Origin: Polytrichum commune
Taxonomy: Eukaryota; Streptophyta; Polytrichopsida; Polytrichales; Polytrichaceae
Assembly: GCA_950295325.1 (NCBI GenBank)
Contig: OX485806.1
Location: 47,549,169-47,613,168, forward strand
Length of the DNA stretch: 64,000 nt
Direction: 5' to 3'
Part shown: piece after piece, positions 31,527 through 42,959 of the stretch
Position numbering within the stretch: the stretch's first letter is position 1
How the letters are laid out: the number at the start of each line of letters is the position of its first letter
Translations under genes and position numbers: made by a program
The notes under the pieces: model-generated
What the model saw: only the letters and a program-made list of their open reading frames with translations
Databases searched by the model: none
Told to the model about the DNA's origin: nothing

Positions 31527-32505
31527 TGTATCGCACCTCTCCATGAGGAGTGCCCAAAACACCATGGGCACAAGGGGACCCCGGAGTGACACCCGGGACT
31601 TGTGGCGCCGTTGGTGAGAGGGCCCAAGTGATCCTAGTGTGGGTGAGGGCCCCGGGCGTTGGGAACGGCCTCCCACCCACGGAGACTAGGAGGCATGAGG
31701 GTAAAGCCAAGAGCTATGCGTAGCTCATGGCGTGGTGATTCTAGAAAACTCAAGAACACCTCAATCGGAGGTGTGAGCTAGGAGTTATGGCCATTTGAGT
31801 GGGGCGCTGTCCCGGGACAGCGCCCTGGTGCAGCAGTGCCTGGGACTGATTCCCGGGACTGCCAAGGTTCAAACAGGCATAACTTTGTCAATACTTGCCT
31901 CAATGGTGCACATGAGGAGTGCATCGGCATTTACGTGAAGCGTAGATGAAGAAGGAGTGGTTTTTTGTTATCATCAGACATCATACAAGGAAGTTATGAT
32001 GGTCTGAAGCTGCTGGGGGCTTTTAGACCCAGCGGCTAAGGGAAAATGTCTACTTGGCCCCAACTCTTGGTAGAGAGACAAGAGGTTTCTTGACGGTGGG
32101 GTAGGGGCCCCGCGTAGAGTCCTAGAGGCTTATATGGGTGAGGTGGTGTGGCCTCACCCACCCGAGGCCGAACGGCACGGCCTCCATGGGCTTTGGCCCA
32201 TTGTGAGGCCATAGTTGCCTAGTATGGTTCGGGTTGTTGTAGTGTTGCTCCGGCAATGCGATGATCAACATAAGATGGGACTTCCATGGATGGAAGTCCA
32301 CATCTAAGGATTGGTTACCGATTAAGGGGGTGAGTCCCGAAAGCAAAGTAGGAGGGTTGGTTCCCCTTCTATGAACTATAAGGTCCGGGGTAGGAGGAGC
32401 TAACCATTAGCATGGCGGTATGCAAAGGGTTAGCACTCGTAACCTTTGCTAGAAATGGAAATTGGCAAGATTTTATTTTTAAGGGGACTAGCAAGGGTTG
32501 CGACA
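31527..32505 (-). mobile_element. Solo LTR, family A copy 3 (979 bp, reversed)
   Basis: On the plus strand it runs TGTATCGCACC...GGGTTGCGACA. It is flanked by a perfect 5-bp target duplication CAAAT (31522-31526, 32506-32510). It interrupts the Copia gag region. It keeps the 24-bp palindrome at 31802-31825. Confidence 0.95.
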
Positions 32506-33155
32506 CAAATGTTGGGAAAACTAGAGCATAAGTCAGACTTGGAATCACAAATTCATAGCTTTTGGGCAGACCATTCAACACAATCTGCACTAGAGTCCTA
32601 TCTACGACAGGGTCCCCTATAGCTGTTAGTTTATTTTTCAACTCTCTTGCCTTACTGAGATACCCTTCCATCATTTTTCCTTCTGACATTTTTAGTGAGT
32701 GCAATTGACTTTGATACATCAGCAAGTTTGATGCATCCCGTGAATGGTATGTCTGTCTAAGAGCTTCCTATGCTTCTGTTGGGTCTTCATACTTTGTTAT
32801 CAGATCTACAACATCATCTTTCACTGACGCTATGATTGCCGCCATTGCACTGGCCTTCATCTCATTGAGTGTATTCATATTTTCTACTTTGATTCCACCT
32901 ATCATTGCTAGAAACACAAGTGGTTTAATCTTGTTTTCTGTAATCACCCACCATTTCTCTCTCCGAAATATTGCTCTCATTCTGAGGCCCCATACATGGT
33001 ATTTGGATGCACCATCTAGTTTGTTGGTTTCACCAACCGAGATGTTCCTAACTTCTTTCATGGTGGCTATCAGCTGACCTTCTTGTCAGTTCACATTTTT
33101 TGTTCTATGTACTCCTACAGTACACTGCCTATATCTCCACTAGCTACAGGAGCTC
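32506..33155 (-). pseudogene. Copia gag N-terminal part
   Basis: The likely start is MKEVRNISVGETNKLDGASK at 33061. Then come YHVWGLRMRAIFRREKWW (a typical Copia gag block) and, after a stop near 32768, SQLHSLKMSEGKMMEGYLSK, KNKLTAIGD and VQIVLNGLPKSYEFVI, which match the UBN2/retrotrans_gag region of plant Copia elements. It continues beyond LTR-A copy 3 into the zinc-knuckle portion. Confidence 0.9.
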
Positions 33156-33167
33156 GCTCTGATACCA
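33156..33167 (-). other. Copia primer-binding site
   Basis: Read on the minus strand it is TGGTATCAGAGC, the standard plant Copia primer site complementary to initiator tRNA-Met. It directly follows the 5' LTR and fixes the LTR end at 33168. Confidence 0.92.
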
Positions 33168-33388
33168 TGTTGTTTCCAAAGATTACATCTTTACTACAAC
33201 CAGATAGAGATATACATGCTTCATTCTACATTCATGTCTTCACCTAACACTAACTTTCTAGCGATGCACCGAGAGGTCCTGATGACCAAGCAACTTGTTG
33301 ACGTCATGAACGAGACCTTATCAATATAAGAAAGGAAGAAAAAGAAAGTAGCGATGGAGAGCGATGAGCGTAATAGTAACTTCCAACA
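33168..33388 (-). mobile_element. Copia 5' LTR (221 bp)
   Basis: On the minus strand it begins TGTTGGAAGTTAC at 33388 and ends GGAAACAACA at 33168, with TG...CA and 5-bp inverted ends. A TATA-like CTTATATTGATAAGG lies inside. No matching 3' LTR remains near 6350, where the element is truncated. Confidence 0.8.
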
Positions 33389-33621
33389 TTTTTTAACCAA
33401 TCAATGGTGTCAATTATCTCAAAGGCGAGGTGGGAAGAACATTTGTCTTGTTTGCAACGGGCAACTGCATCATTTTGATCTAAATATATGAGGGATTTGT
33501 GCTGAATTTTTGAGACATACCCCACGGAATAGAGGAAGGCTTTAATATGATTCACAATCTTCATGCACTGGATTTGCACCAAGATTGAGTTGATTTTTGA
33601 TGGACTACGCAATCGCCTCAC
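33389..33621 (-). pseudogene. Unidentified coding-like fragment flanking Copia
   Basis: The minus-strand frame begins MRRLRSPSKINSILVQIQCM and continues with SLIYLDQNDAVARCKQDKCS and HLAFEIIDTIDWLKN, where it meets the Copia LTR. It may be the target into which Copia inserted. I do not recognise it. Confidence 0.3.
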
Positions 33622-34179
33622 ATTTTCGTGAAACTACTAATTGTATCAAAGATGACCATTAATATTAATGTTTTCAAAAGTCTCTCTTCCAACAATGAAG
33701 AAGTTGAGTTGAGAATTGGGGCCACTTTTTACTATGTACAGTTCTAGGATTAGAGTTTATATGCCTTTTTCATGAGGATAAGCTATGAGAGCTAGGTCCT
33801 TTATACCTTTAAATGCAAGAGCTTTAAGATCTAATTTATTTCATAGCTATTCAAAATAGAGTCAAAGTAATTGGTTGCATAGTCACCATGGAGTTGTGCA
33901 AGAGAAAATTCCTTATTCTTGACAAAAAATGGAAATTCATAGGAGGTGAGAATAGTTGCATGAGTTGAGGTTGGATCACTCAATTGAAAATTTGATTATA
34001 GAATTGCAAAGCAAATGAATCAAAGTGAATACTCAAGAGTCACGTACAAAATTGAGGAATTCTAGAAATGAAAGTGATTACCAATTGGAGTGGAAAGTTA
34101 AAAGGAGTTCTTTTGGATAAACCAAGGCAATTGGTGTGAGAGAATAAACAACTCAAGAATGTTGGTATGAGAGAGTTGT
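33622..34179. other. Non-coding stretch
   Basis: AT-rich sequence with no supported gene. It contains the 5-bp target site GTTGT (34175-34179) used by the family C unit. Confidence 0.4.
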
Positions 34180-37100
34180 TGTGGGAGCACACGAACACCA
34201 AAAGTTCCAGATAGGCGTTTTTCAATGCCTAATCCGGTCTGTCCGGATGATCCGAGTATCGTCTAGGGATTTTGTGAAGTGCAAGATGTCAGGGACACAC
34301 TTTTCCTGCTTGAAAATCGACCACCGGCCGGATTGGCTTTCCGGATCCGGATAGTCCTTTGGAAGTCCTTATTCCGGGACTTGCTTTCCGGAATGAACCT
34401 CTATAATTAAATCTTACTCCTACATGCATCTTTCCTCAATACCTACCTACCTACTTCCTACCTCCATTGATGATTGGGTTCATCCGGTGAAGACGTCCCT
34501 ATATGGTCAGAATCCGGATTTCTCTCACAACCAGTCCGGATCGGCCTAATCTTTCTTGGCAGGTCACACAGAGAATCCGGATGGTTCCCGGAACTACAAC
34601 AACAGAAAGGTCAGGATTCGGCCGGAGATTTGTTAATCCGGGATAACTGGGCGATCTGTGCCACTTTTTGGATTACCTCGCCCAAAGACTGTGAGACCTC
34701 TTCAGAAGGTCGGATGGCATAAGTCTGGCACCTCCCTGATCTTACCCAGTCCTAACAACGGCTATCTCACATGGATGTTACCCAGGCATCCGGAATAATG
34801 AGGTTTCCTTCCCACTACACGCCGGAAATGACCTTCCGGACCAGAATCCTAACTATTCTGGTTTCTCTCCTCCTTCCGACAGATCGATCCGGCTACAACG
34901 AACTTAGGCTCTACTAAATCTGAGATAACTAGGCGATCTGTACCACTTTCCGGATTGCCCCGCCCAGAATCCGTGAGACCTCTTCAGAAGATCGGATGGT
35001 GTAAGTCTGGCACCTCCCTAATCTTACCCAGTCCTAACGACGGCTATCTCATATAGGCGTTACCCAGACATTTGGAATAATGAGGTTTCCTTCCCACCAC
35101 ACTCAGAAAGGATCCATAGTACTGTAGTCGGATCCGATCCGGGTTTCCTCTCCTTTGTCCTATCCGTATTTCCTACTCATTCATTCCCCCTAGATTTGCA
35201 ACATTCTCCTAACAGTCCGTGCACAAAACAAGTCAGAGTAGATGGAGAACTAGAGCTTTATTGAGTAGGGAGCAACAACATACAACATCGGAGAAGAGAA
35301 CCCGTCTCAAGCTCCTTATTCAGCCTTAAGTAGAGGCCACAATCCCTAACTACTGGTGGCGGCCCATGCGGCCGCCTTGAAAACCCCAGGCAACGAGAAA
35401 TCTGGAAACGCGTCCTTAGCGGAATTTCCGGATCTCAATCCGTTTTTCGCGCTGACAAAAATTTGAATTTATAATTTTGCCAAAAAACCAAAAAAAAGGA
35501 TTCCTAACCTCTGCCTACCTAATTCTAAACTATCTACAGCTACATGCCTAAATCTAAACTAGGTGGTGCGGTGCTTCTTCAAAGCCGTCCCTTCCTTAGA
35601 TTGACTCGCGGGTCCGCTGATGGCGGAAGAGCCTCCCCCAGGGGTCAAAAATCGTCGCTCCTGTAGCCTCGTAAATACCCTCCTCATGTTCGGGGAGGGG
35701 GCGACATCTTCTTCGGAATCGTCTGCCACGGGCGAATCCTATTTTGATCCGTCACCCGATCCGGATCGCACTGCATCGGAAACATTCTTCTCCTTCCGGG
35801 ATCTCTGGCCAGGTGAGGGGTTATTTCTGGTGGCCGACTCCCTGTTCCGGCCACATGAGACGGAAGTCATCCGAGGATCCCTTGCGGACATCGCGTGTGA
35901 GGGTGGAGGAGCCACGGCTCCACTATCATACAATCGAGAGCGGGAGCTGGTGAAACCTGCGACACCGGTGCCTTACCCCTATCCGGAGTCTTCGTCCGAT
36001 CCGGCGTCCTCATCCTTTCCGGAGTTTTGGCCCTCTCCGTCCTTCTCCATCTCCAGGGTCTCCACCTGTTTCCGGTCCGTCCGCTTGGCCAACTCCCGGA
36101 GGATATTTCCGGGTCCGCAATTGCCTAAGGCCTTGTTCACCCCACGAGTGATGTGCTCCATCCGGAAATACTGGTTCTGGAGCTCCATCAACTCATCCCG
36201 GACGCGCTTAAAGGGGGCTTCCGGAAACTCAAAGGTTGAGAGGTCGATGTCCTTATAGGGAATTTCTCGGCTGGGTCCAGTTTCCTGTCGGGGCGGTGGC
36301 GAGGCGGGTTTCCGGACCTTCGGAGGGGACGAAACTGGAGGTGGTTCCGGAACCGCTGTGTCGCTCGAGTCCTCTGTTCCGGTCTCTGCAACTTCGACTT
36401 CCGGACCGAGCTTGTACACCACCTCATCCTCCGCTATTGTCAGCAGATCCTCCTCCGCTTCGTTGATGCAGTCGTGGTGCTGGTAGAGGTGGAGGATGTA
36501 GGGGAAAAGAAAGGAGGGTTTCCGGCCAATGTGGGGGATGGATTTCTCCACATACTCCTGAATTAATCTACCCCAATTGACAGGCCGGGCTTCGGACATG
36601 GCCCCGAACAGGGTGTTGGCCATGGTAATGCTGAGCCGCTTGGGTTTTTCCGGATTAAGAATGGGGAGAATGAATTCTATGACTCTCCTCTCTCTAAGAT
36701 TCCCACAATTCCCGGGATGGAATCCGTCCTTCGGATCCGGATCCGTTCGGAATTTCCCTGCATAAAAGTTATCCCAGCGGCTAGCCCAACCCTCGCCCTT
36801 TCCTTTCGGAAGTCCGTAAACCCCAGCCCATACCTCCGACGTCCATTTCTCCGACTCCTGCCTCATTGTCCGAATCCACTGATTGCCTCTCTCGAACAGA
36901 AATTCCCGCAATGTGGCTCCGCCCGGAGATTCCAGGGCTTGGCGAGTAATCCCTCGCAACCCATTCGGCTAAGGTCCTCTATGAGCTCCTTCAGCTCGGA
37001 ATCTCTCTTCGGGGTGGCCGGCGATACCGGTTTCATGGAAATTGGGACTTGCTCCCTCTCATCTTCCTCTCGTGCTTCCGGCATTTTGCTTCACACCCTC

Positions 37101-37592
37101 AATCCTCCAACAATCCCCAGCTTCTTCCCTCCATAATTCTATTCGCTAATCACTAAGGAATCCCAGCAAACCAACTACTGGTGACTTGAAAAACAGCTCA
37201 CTACTCGTTCTCTCAACAATGCCACTCGCGCAAATGGCTCGGAGAAGGGGAAGAATTTCCTTAAGTACTCTCTCCCTCTTCCTCTAACGGGTCTGGGTCC
37301 GTAACCGTCTCCTCCGCAACCGTTCAGATTCCGTTGCAACCGTTCGGATTCTGGTGTAACCGTTTTCCGGACTGGACCGTTTAAAAACGGTCTCCCTGGA
37401 TTAAGTTCCGGTCCAGCCAAAGTATATGTTCTAACCATTTTAACGCTTAAGGCGGATGCCTAGAACCTTATTTCGTAAAACAACTAACCTACCCTAGGAA
37501 ACCATACTTTAATCACAACCCCAAGGTATTATCCGGGTATTAATCCGGTTAGGAAGCCAATCCGGACTGCCGTGGATTTTTGGGCTCCCACA
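34180..37592 (-). mobile_element. Family C unit, copy 2 (3,413 bp), perfect target duplication
   Basis: On the plus strand it begins TGTGGGAGCACACG and ends GGGCTCCCACA, with 8-bp inverted ends. It is flanked by GTTGT at 34175-34179 and 37593-37597. The inner gene reads on the minus strand. In that orientation the unit has an upstream region with repeated AACGGT motifs (near 37310-37390), the gene (37084-35559), a poly(A)-signal region, and a CCGGA-rich tail with three diverged repeats. I found no second internal terminus, so as seen it is one TG...CA unit. It is either a very long solo LTR that carries a gene or a DNA-type element with 5-bp duplications. Confidence 0.88.
35559..37084 (-). 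pseudogene. Family C element protein, copy 2 (diverged, frameshifted)
   Basis: It begins MPEAREEDEREQVPISMKPV at 37084. A frameshift near 36960 leads to the long frame with GGATLREFLFERGNQW, WASRWDNFYAGKF, FHPGNCGNLRERRVIEF, NTLFGAMSEARPVNWG, PHIGRKPSFLFPYILHLYQH and the coiled-coil-like NQYFRMEHITRGVNKAL. A second break lies near 35980. The C-terminal Ser/Arg-rich part is shorter than in copies 1 and 3 and ends KKHRTT. Many differences are synonymous or conservative relative to the other copies, which suggests past selection on the protein. Confidence 0.72.
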
Positions 37593-37597
37593 GTTGT

Positions 37598-39907
37598 GAT
37601 AGGGAGAGTGAGTGTCCAGAGCAAGAATGAATGGTAATTGAGCATGTGTATATATATATATATCTCTTTCTAGGTTGACTTGCTATAGGACAACATAAAT
37701 TTAGACATGATTGATTCCCTGTGCATTCCAATGAACATATTATCACTATTTTTTATAAGTATAATTCATCCTACTATATTCAAGTCACAAAAATTGTTGT
37801 TAGCTTTCATATTGGAATACTTAAAAATGATAGAAATTGGCATGAATGTAAAATAATATGATTACAACATATGATGAGATTCCTATCCAACAACTATCGA
37901 GTGATTTATAATATTTATATACATATCGTGGCTATGCTAAAAGTATATATAATTATCTGTAATTGCAAACCATATTTTGTTGTGAGTTTATCATAAATAA
38001 ATAAACTACCCGAAAAGGGGGTTGAGGAATTGCTAGATTAATCATCAATGAGGAAGAAATTCCTTACCAACAATTTCCTTACTTAAAGAAGATTTTTTTC
38101 TTCTTCTTTAAGGATGAATTTTTTTTTTTGGTAGTGAACCCATTGACATTTATACACTTCATATTTTCTCACACAAAATGCTAGTCTACATTTGATATTC
38201 TCTAGAAAAAAAACAGCATGTTCCATGCATGATTACAAAATGACATGAAAAATATGAAAGAATATTGACATAAATTTAGATAATCGTAGAAACACTTTAA
38301 GATCCCACATGTTATCCGTTCTAGGATTATTTTGTCCATGAAAATGCATAATCGCCTTCTGTTTCACCTTCTATGAAGGTCAACCACAGAATACACCATC
38401 AACGAAGAGAATTGAATCAAACTAGGATTTGAAAGTTTTTACAAATACAACTTAGGGTCCATGTGTCGATGTGTCATGTGTCCATGTGTCCATGTGTCCA
38501 TGTGTCCACGTCCTTGATGACTATCAAAACATTATAAAATTGTCAAAGTCATAGTTCAAAATTTTGTTTGCCAAGAACATGTGTAGTAAGTTTTTGCTAT
38601 GACTTAAAACAACAAACCCAAGGAACTAAGTCTCCAAGACGACTGAGATAGTGTCTATAAGGGTTAATGTCACATTGGATTAAGGTTCACAATAACAACT
38701 TAGGTTCATTATCACTTCATTCCTTCTTTATTCCAATTGTTCCCCCACTCTTATAGTTCATTTGTGTTTTTTCAGTCGTGAGTGATTCCGTCCTATCTTC
38801 AGGGAAATTTTCTATCACTCTACGGCTTTGACCTATTTCAGTCGTGAAGCTCAAAAGCTTGGCAAGTTGTCCTTGGCAATTCGTCGGGACCGAAGTCCGG
38901 GGTAATATCTTTTTGTAACCACATCGTCTTTACATAACAAAAATTGAGTTTTGCAATAACTTCAAATTAATTCATGAATTTTAATTTGACTTACAGCCAT
39001 TCGGCCAATATTCACAAGACTGTAATCATCATCTTTGTCTTCAACTTATCTAGCAACTTGTCCACACAAATCCCCACAGCATTATATATAATCAATGCGT
39101 CAACAATGTAGGCAGTATTCCTTGATTAAGGCCTAATTACATTTTAAGTTTGAAAGGATTAGCCTTTGGTAATGTCTTACACTAATTGATCAACTTCTCT
39201 TTCATGAGATGGTAATGTCTTTCGCAGCTCACGCCTACGAATAATTCATCTCGTCTCTGCAATCACTGCAACGGCTTCCCGCCAGGTAATGTCTTAGGGT
39301 AAGCCTTTGGCTATGCTCCCACGAGCGGCCTCTCTGTTCTCTTTCTCTCTTCTATCTCAGGGACGACACCTACTAAGCCTATAGCCCTACAGGACGTTAC
39401 TCTCTCAACTCTCGCTCAAGGTCTCTCGGTAAACAGATGGGCGATAGCCAAAGGACTCAGGCGATAGCCATTCCTTGACTATTTGCCCTCATAGACTTCT
39501 CTCGGTACTTCCCTCGACACAGCCTATCGCCTAGGCCTTGCCTCACGGAAGTTACAGACTTCCATGACTCTATTACTCACTGCCTAATTGCCAAAATACT
39601 TGGTCATGCTTTCGGCTATGGCCCCTTCCTCCACTCTTGGCAAATAGCCCTTAACTTCTATAGCAAACTGAGAGAAGTCTCTCTCTTGCTTATGGCCATG
39701 TTCAGACTCCGACTCTTCCTTCTTCCACTAGGCTATTGCCCTTCTTTCTCGGCAATCGGCCTTTGCTTTGTTGACATAACTCACTCTCATGACAATGGCC
39801 ATAGTCCAACTTCGACCATTGCTACTTCCAGATTCAATTACAAAGTCTCTCGCCCTCTCGGCGGATGATGCATCTATTTCATTACCCACAATTATTGCCT
39901 CAAATCA
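37598..39907. other. Intergenic/repeat-derived stretch without supported genes
   Basis: AT-rich to about 38900, then a CT-rich part with GGCGATAGCC and GGCTATCGCC-like words near 39430-39490 that recur beyond the CACTA element. From about 38900 to 42900 it may therefore be one unnamed repeat split by the CACTA insertion. A (TA)n run is at 37647-37662. I found no TG...CA borders with a target duplication. Confidence 0.4.
38458..38510. repeat. Short tandem repeat, CATGTGTC unit
   Basis: CCATGTGT(C) is repeated about six times with small variations. Confidence 0.85.
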
Positions 39908-40936
39908 CACTACAAGAAATCGCAGTCCGAATCAACATAAAATCAACTAATTTTCTGTTGATTTCAACAAATTTGGGAAAAACAATGTTGAAATGGATCC
40001 ATTGTGCGACACAAATCAACAGAGGGAACATTTATCTGTTGATTTCAACAGAGGAAGATCATTTATCTGTTGATTTCAGGAAAGGAATTTTAATTATTGT
40101 ATTTTAATTTTTAAATAACACTAATTATGTTAAAGTAATCAATTACTATGATTCCTATAATTTACAATAATTAAATAGTTTGATTAATTTGCAATATTTA
40201 ATTATTGTAATTACTTAAATTTACAATTATAGTAAATTGTGAATGATTGTAATTTTTCTATTTATAGTATCTTTAATTACTAATTAGCAATTACTCTAAT
40301 TATTATACTTACTCATTAAAGTAATTAAAGTAATTACAATAATTACTAATTACAGCAAATAATAATTACAGAAGATACTAATTAAAGTAATTACAAAATT
40401 TACTAATTAAAATATTTACATAAATGACTAATTAAAGTAATTACAGTAATTACAAATTTATGTAATTATGTAATTATGTAATTATAAATTTTACAAAAGT
40501 TTATAAAATTTACAGCCTTTTTATACAAATGTCTTACATACTCGTTCTACATCATGTGATGAGTGGTGGTTTAGTGGCTGAGGCCTCCTCGCGGTAGCCA
40601 AGAGGTTCAAGGATCGATACCCTTGGCCTTCACCCTTGGGCCTAGCCTAAGTTAGGTAGGTGGCTAGGTCCTTTAGCCTAGGTTAGGTATGTGGCTAGGT
40701 CCTTTAGCCTAGGCTAGGCAAGGTGGTCCTTGGTAGTAGGTGTGTAGGCCTGGGATGTGAGGAGCGGAATTACTAATTTATATGATTTTTACTAGTATAA
40801 CTTGGACATTTAACCAATGCCTTAATCAAGAGATATGTGTTAAAATTGTTCCGAATCAAGAGTTCCGAATCAACAGGTAGAATCAACAGAATTCTGTTGG
40901 AACTCTGTTGGAACGGAACCGTTTTTTCTTGTAGTG
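39908..40936. mobile_element. Non-autonomous CACTA (En/Spm) element, 1,029 bp
   Basis: The left end CACTACAAGAAATCGC and the right end ...TTTTTTCTTGTAGTG are inverted. They are flanked by the 3-bp target duplication TCA (39905-39907, 40937-40939), as expected for CACTA elements. Subterminal TCAACAGA and CTGTTGATTTCAACAG words occur near both ends. There is no transposase frame. The interior is very AT-rich TTAATTAC-like sequence plus a SINE-like insert. Confidence 0.93.
40556..40765 (+). mobile_element. SINE-like tRNA-derived insert within CACTA
   Basis: GTGGTTTAGTGGCTGAGG resembles a tRNA-type A box, and 30 bp later GGTTCAAGGATCGATACC resembles a B box. The downstream part holds three GGCTAGGTCCTTTAGCCTAG-like repeats. 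It is GC-rich within an AT-rich host element. It lacks a full cloverleaf, so it is not a tRNA gene. Borders are approximate. Confidence 0.55.
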
Positions 40937-41449
40937 TCACACAAGATAATACCCATATTCAAACAACAAGATTACAGTCAAAATGTCACTCTAGAATTAT
41001 TACGACAATTACTCTTAAACAATTTACTGCTCAAAGTTAAAGTTCCAAGTTCTCTGAGAGTCCGAATCACTCGGCTCTCACATCTGTTCCTACTGCTGCC
41101 CGCCTCTTGCTGGGCGCTGTCTATTGCCAATCGTTCAACCTCAATCATTGAGAGCTTGAACTTCCTATCAGCCTATTGCTATCCTATCTTGAGACTACAT
41201 CGAATTCTACAATGGTAAATAGCCTGCTCTAACAATGGCCGGTCTCCTCCTTATCAGCGGGGGAGATGAAGATGGTTGTAACTGTCTGCGGAACGGCTAT
41301 TGCCCTCTGTTTACACTGGCAATTTGCCCCTGAGTGATTATCGCCGCTAATTGTCACTAATTTGAAAAATGGTATCTCTCCAGTTAGGCGATAGCCCAAA
41401 AATTGCGTTTACATATTACCCCACACTAATCTTTTTGCGTCCCGCAAAA

Positions 41450-42870
41450 CCTATCTCTTCATGCGCTTATTGCCTTCGTCCATGTTCTTAAATGGCCTCT
41501 GTGATGAAGCTCCATAGTCTTCGACGTATCCTGGTGCCATCACTTTCTCTTGAGGCACCACAGTGTTATGTATCAGTCGCTGATTCTTCAAGGCTCAGCT
41601 AATCACGCCATACCTGGTTGCTCCGAACTCATTCACCAGGCTATGGTGTGGGCCAATAATGAAGTAAGTTGCGTACATCGCCTCCAAACATCGGTACCAG
41701 CGAGCTGAGTTGTAATTTATCTTTGTCAAGAACATTGCCTCGCGGTTAGCTCTCCTCAACAAGTTCACATTGTAAGCAAATTCATACCTCTTGCACCAAA
41801 ATCCTAGGATCGCTGTGAAGATAGCCGCTCGAAAGCAGACCGGGTCTTGATGCTCGCGATGCTCATATGAAAACTACGTATAGGACTCGTAGCAATCCTG
41901 AGGTGTCACAAAATTGCCCGAAATGATTGGCCAGTTATACTCCAAACTATCGATAAAGGCTTGAGGTGGCCATTTGCATCTCCTCGGACAATCGCAAAAC
42001 CTCGGATCATTGGTGACGGTGACTGGGGGTGTCGAACTCCATCCATGGCAAATCCTCCTGTACACAACATCATGTGCTTCCTCCGATCGAGTGTTGATTT
42101 GCCTCGACAAGCCTACGTCTTCAAAAATCCAGTCGAAGGCCTTCCAGCTTGGTATTGGCTCCTCGACTTCAAAATTGAAAAGGGCAGAGTAATTGCCCAG
42201 GTATTTGTGGGCCAAGGGCGAAATAGGTGGTCGCCGCGTGACATACAATGTCCTCTGCACCAGACTAGCAGGTGGCACAAAAATGGTCAACTGGTTCTGC
42301 AGTTGAATCTGTATTCGGCCATTCGGCTGGGCGATTGTCTGCAAGCTCCTTGTCAGCCTATCGCCAATCTGATCAAACTTGAGCTCGTATTGCCCTGGCC
42401 TAATATCCAAATGTTTGGCTATCGCCAACCTTTATGAAGTTGCGTCCATTACCGACTAGAGGTAGTTGTCATTACCCAAACTTGCCTTCAGCCTTCCCAG
42501 CTCCACTCGCCATGGCTGCATCAAGTGAGGTGGGCAAATCGCCATGGCAGTGTTGACCGCATGGTTCCACCTTTGAAGATCTACTTGCCTCTGTCTTCGA
42601 GACTAATCGCCTTTTGCACTTAGGGATAACTCTTGTTGACTATAATATAAAAAAACGTGAACCCCCAGGTCGGCGATAGTCTGGAAACCTTTAAACGTGT
42701 CGCTCAAAGTAAGCTCACCCCTTGCTAACATTTTGGTCAAAAGATGTTCCTGACCGTCATTAGTGGTCTCCTCCCAAAGACTCTCAAATTCAGATGGTTC
42801 CAAGACTTGACATGGTCTCAGGCTATAGTCCACGAAGAAAATATCCCTCTGCAGCTCATAATTCTTAAAG
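41450..42870 (-). pseudogene. Decayed unidentified protein gene, about 460 codons
   Basis: On the minus strand one nearly continuous reading starts around NYELQRDIFFVDYSLRPCQV and passes through LWEETTNDGQEHLLTKMLAR. It continues through QRWNHAVNTAMAICPPHLMQ, LAIAKHLDIRPGQYELKFDQ, NFEVEEPIPSWKAFDWIFED, and FCDCPRRCKWPPQAFIDSLE. It then runs through AAIFTAILGFWCKRYEFAYN, RWYRCLEAMYATYFIIG and KVMAPGYVEDYGASSQRPFK to the stop near 41450. In-frame stops occur near 42603, 42450 and 41874. I do not recognise the family. It lies in GCGATAGCC-rich repeat sequence, so it may be an LTR-borne gene like that of family C. Confidence 0.5.
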
Positions 42871-42959
42871 ATTATCAGGAACTATTACGGGAGGTATTTC
42901 TTCAATATTTGGATTAGGTCTAGATGTGGGAGGATGGATCGCTTGATTCCAATGATTAA

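Noticed and set aside
40556-40640. A tRNA gene
   Set aside because: A- and B-box-like words are present but no complete cloverleaf can be drawn, and a repetitive tail follows, as in a SINE.
37711-42955. A single TG...CA unit spanning the CACTA element, with ATGAT on both sides
   Set aside because: The ends are not inverted repeats of each other and the 5-bp match can arise by chance. Repeat borders here remain undetermined.
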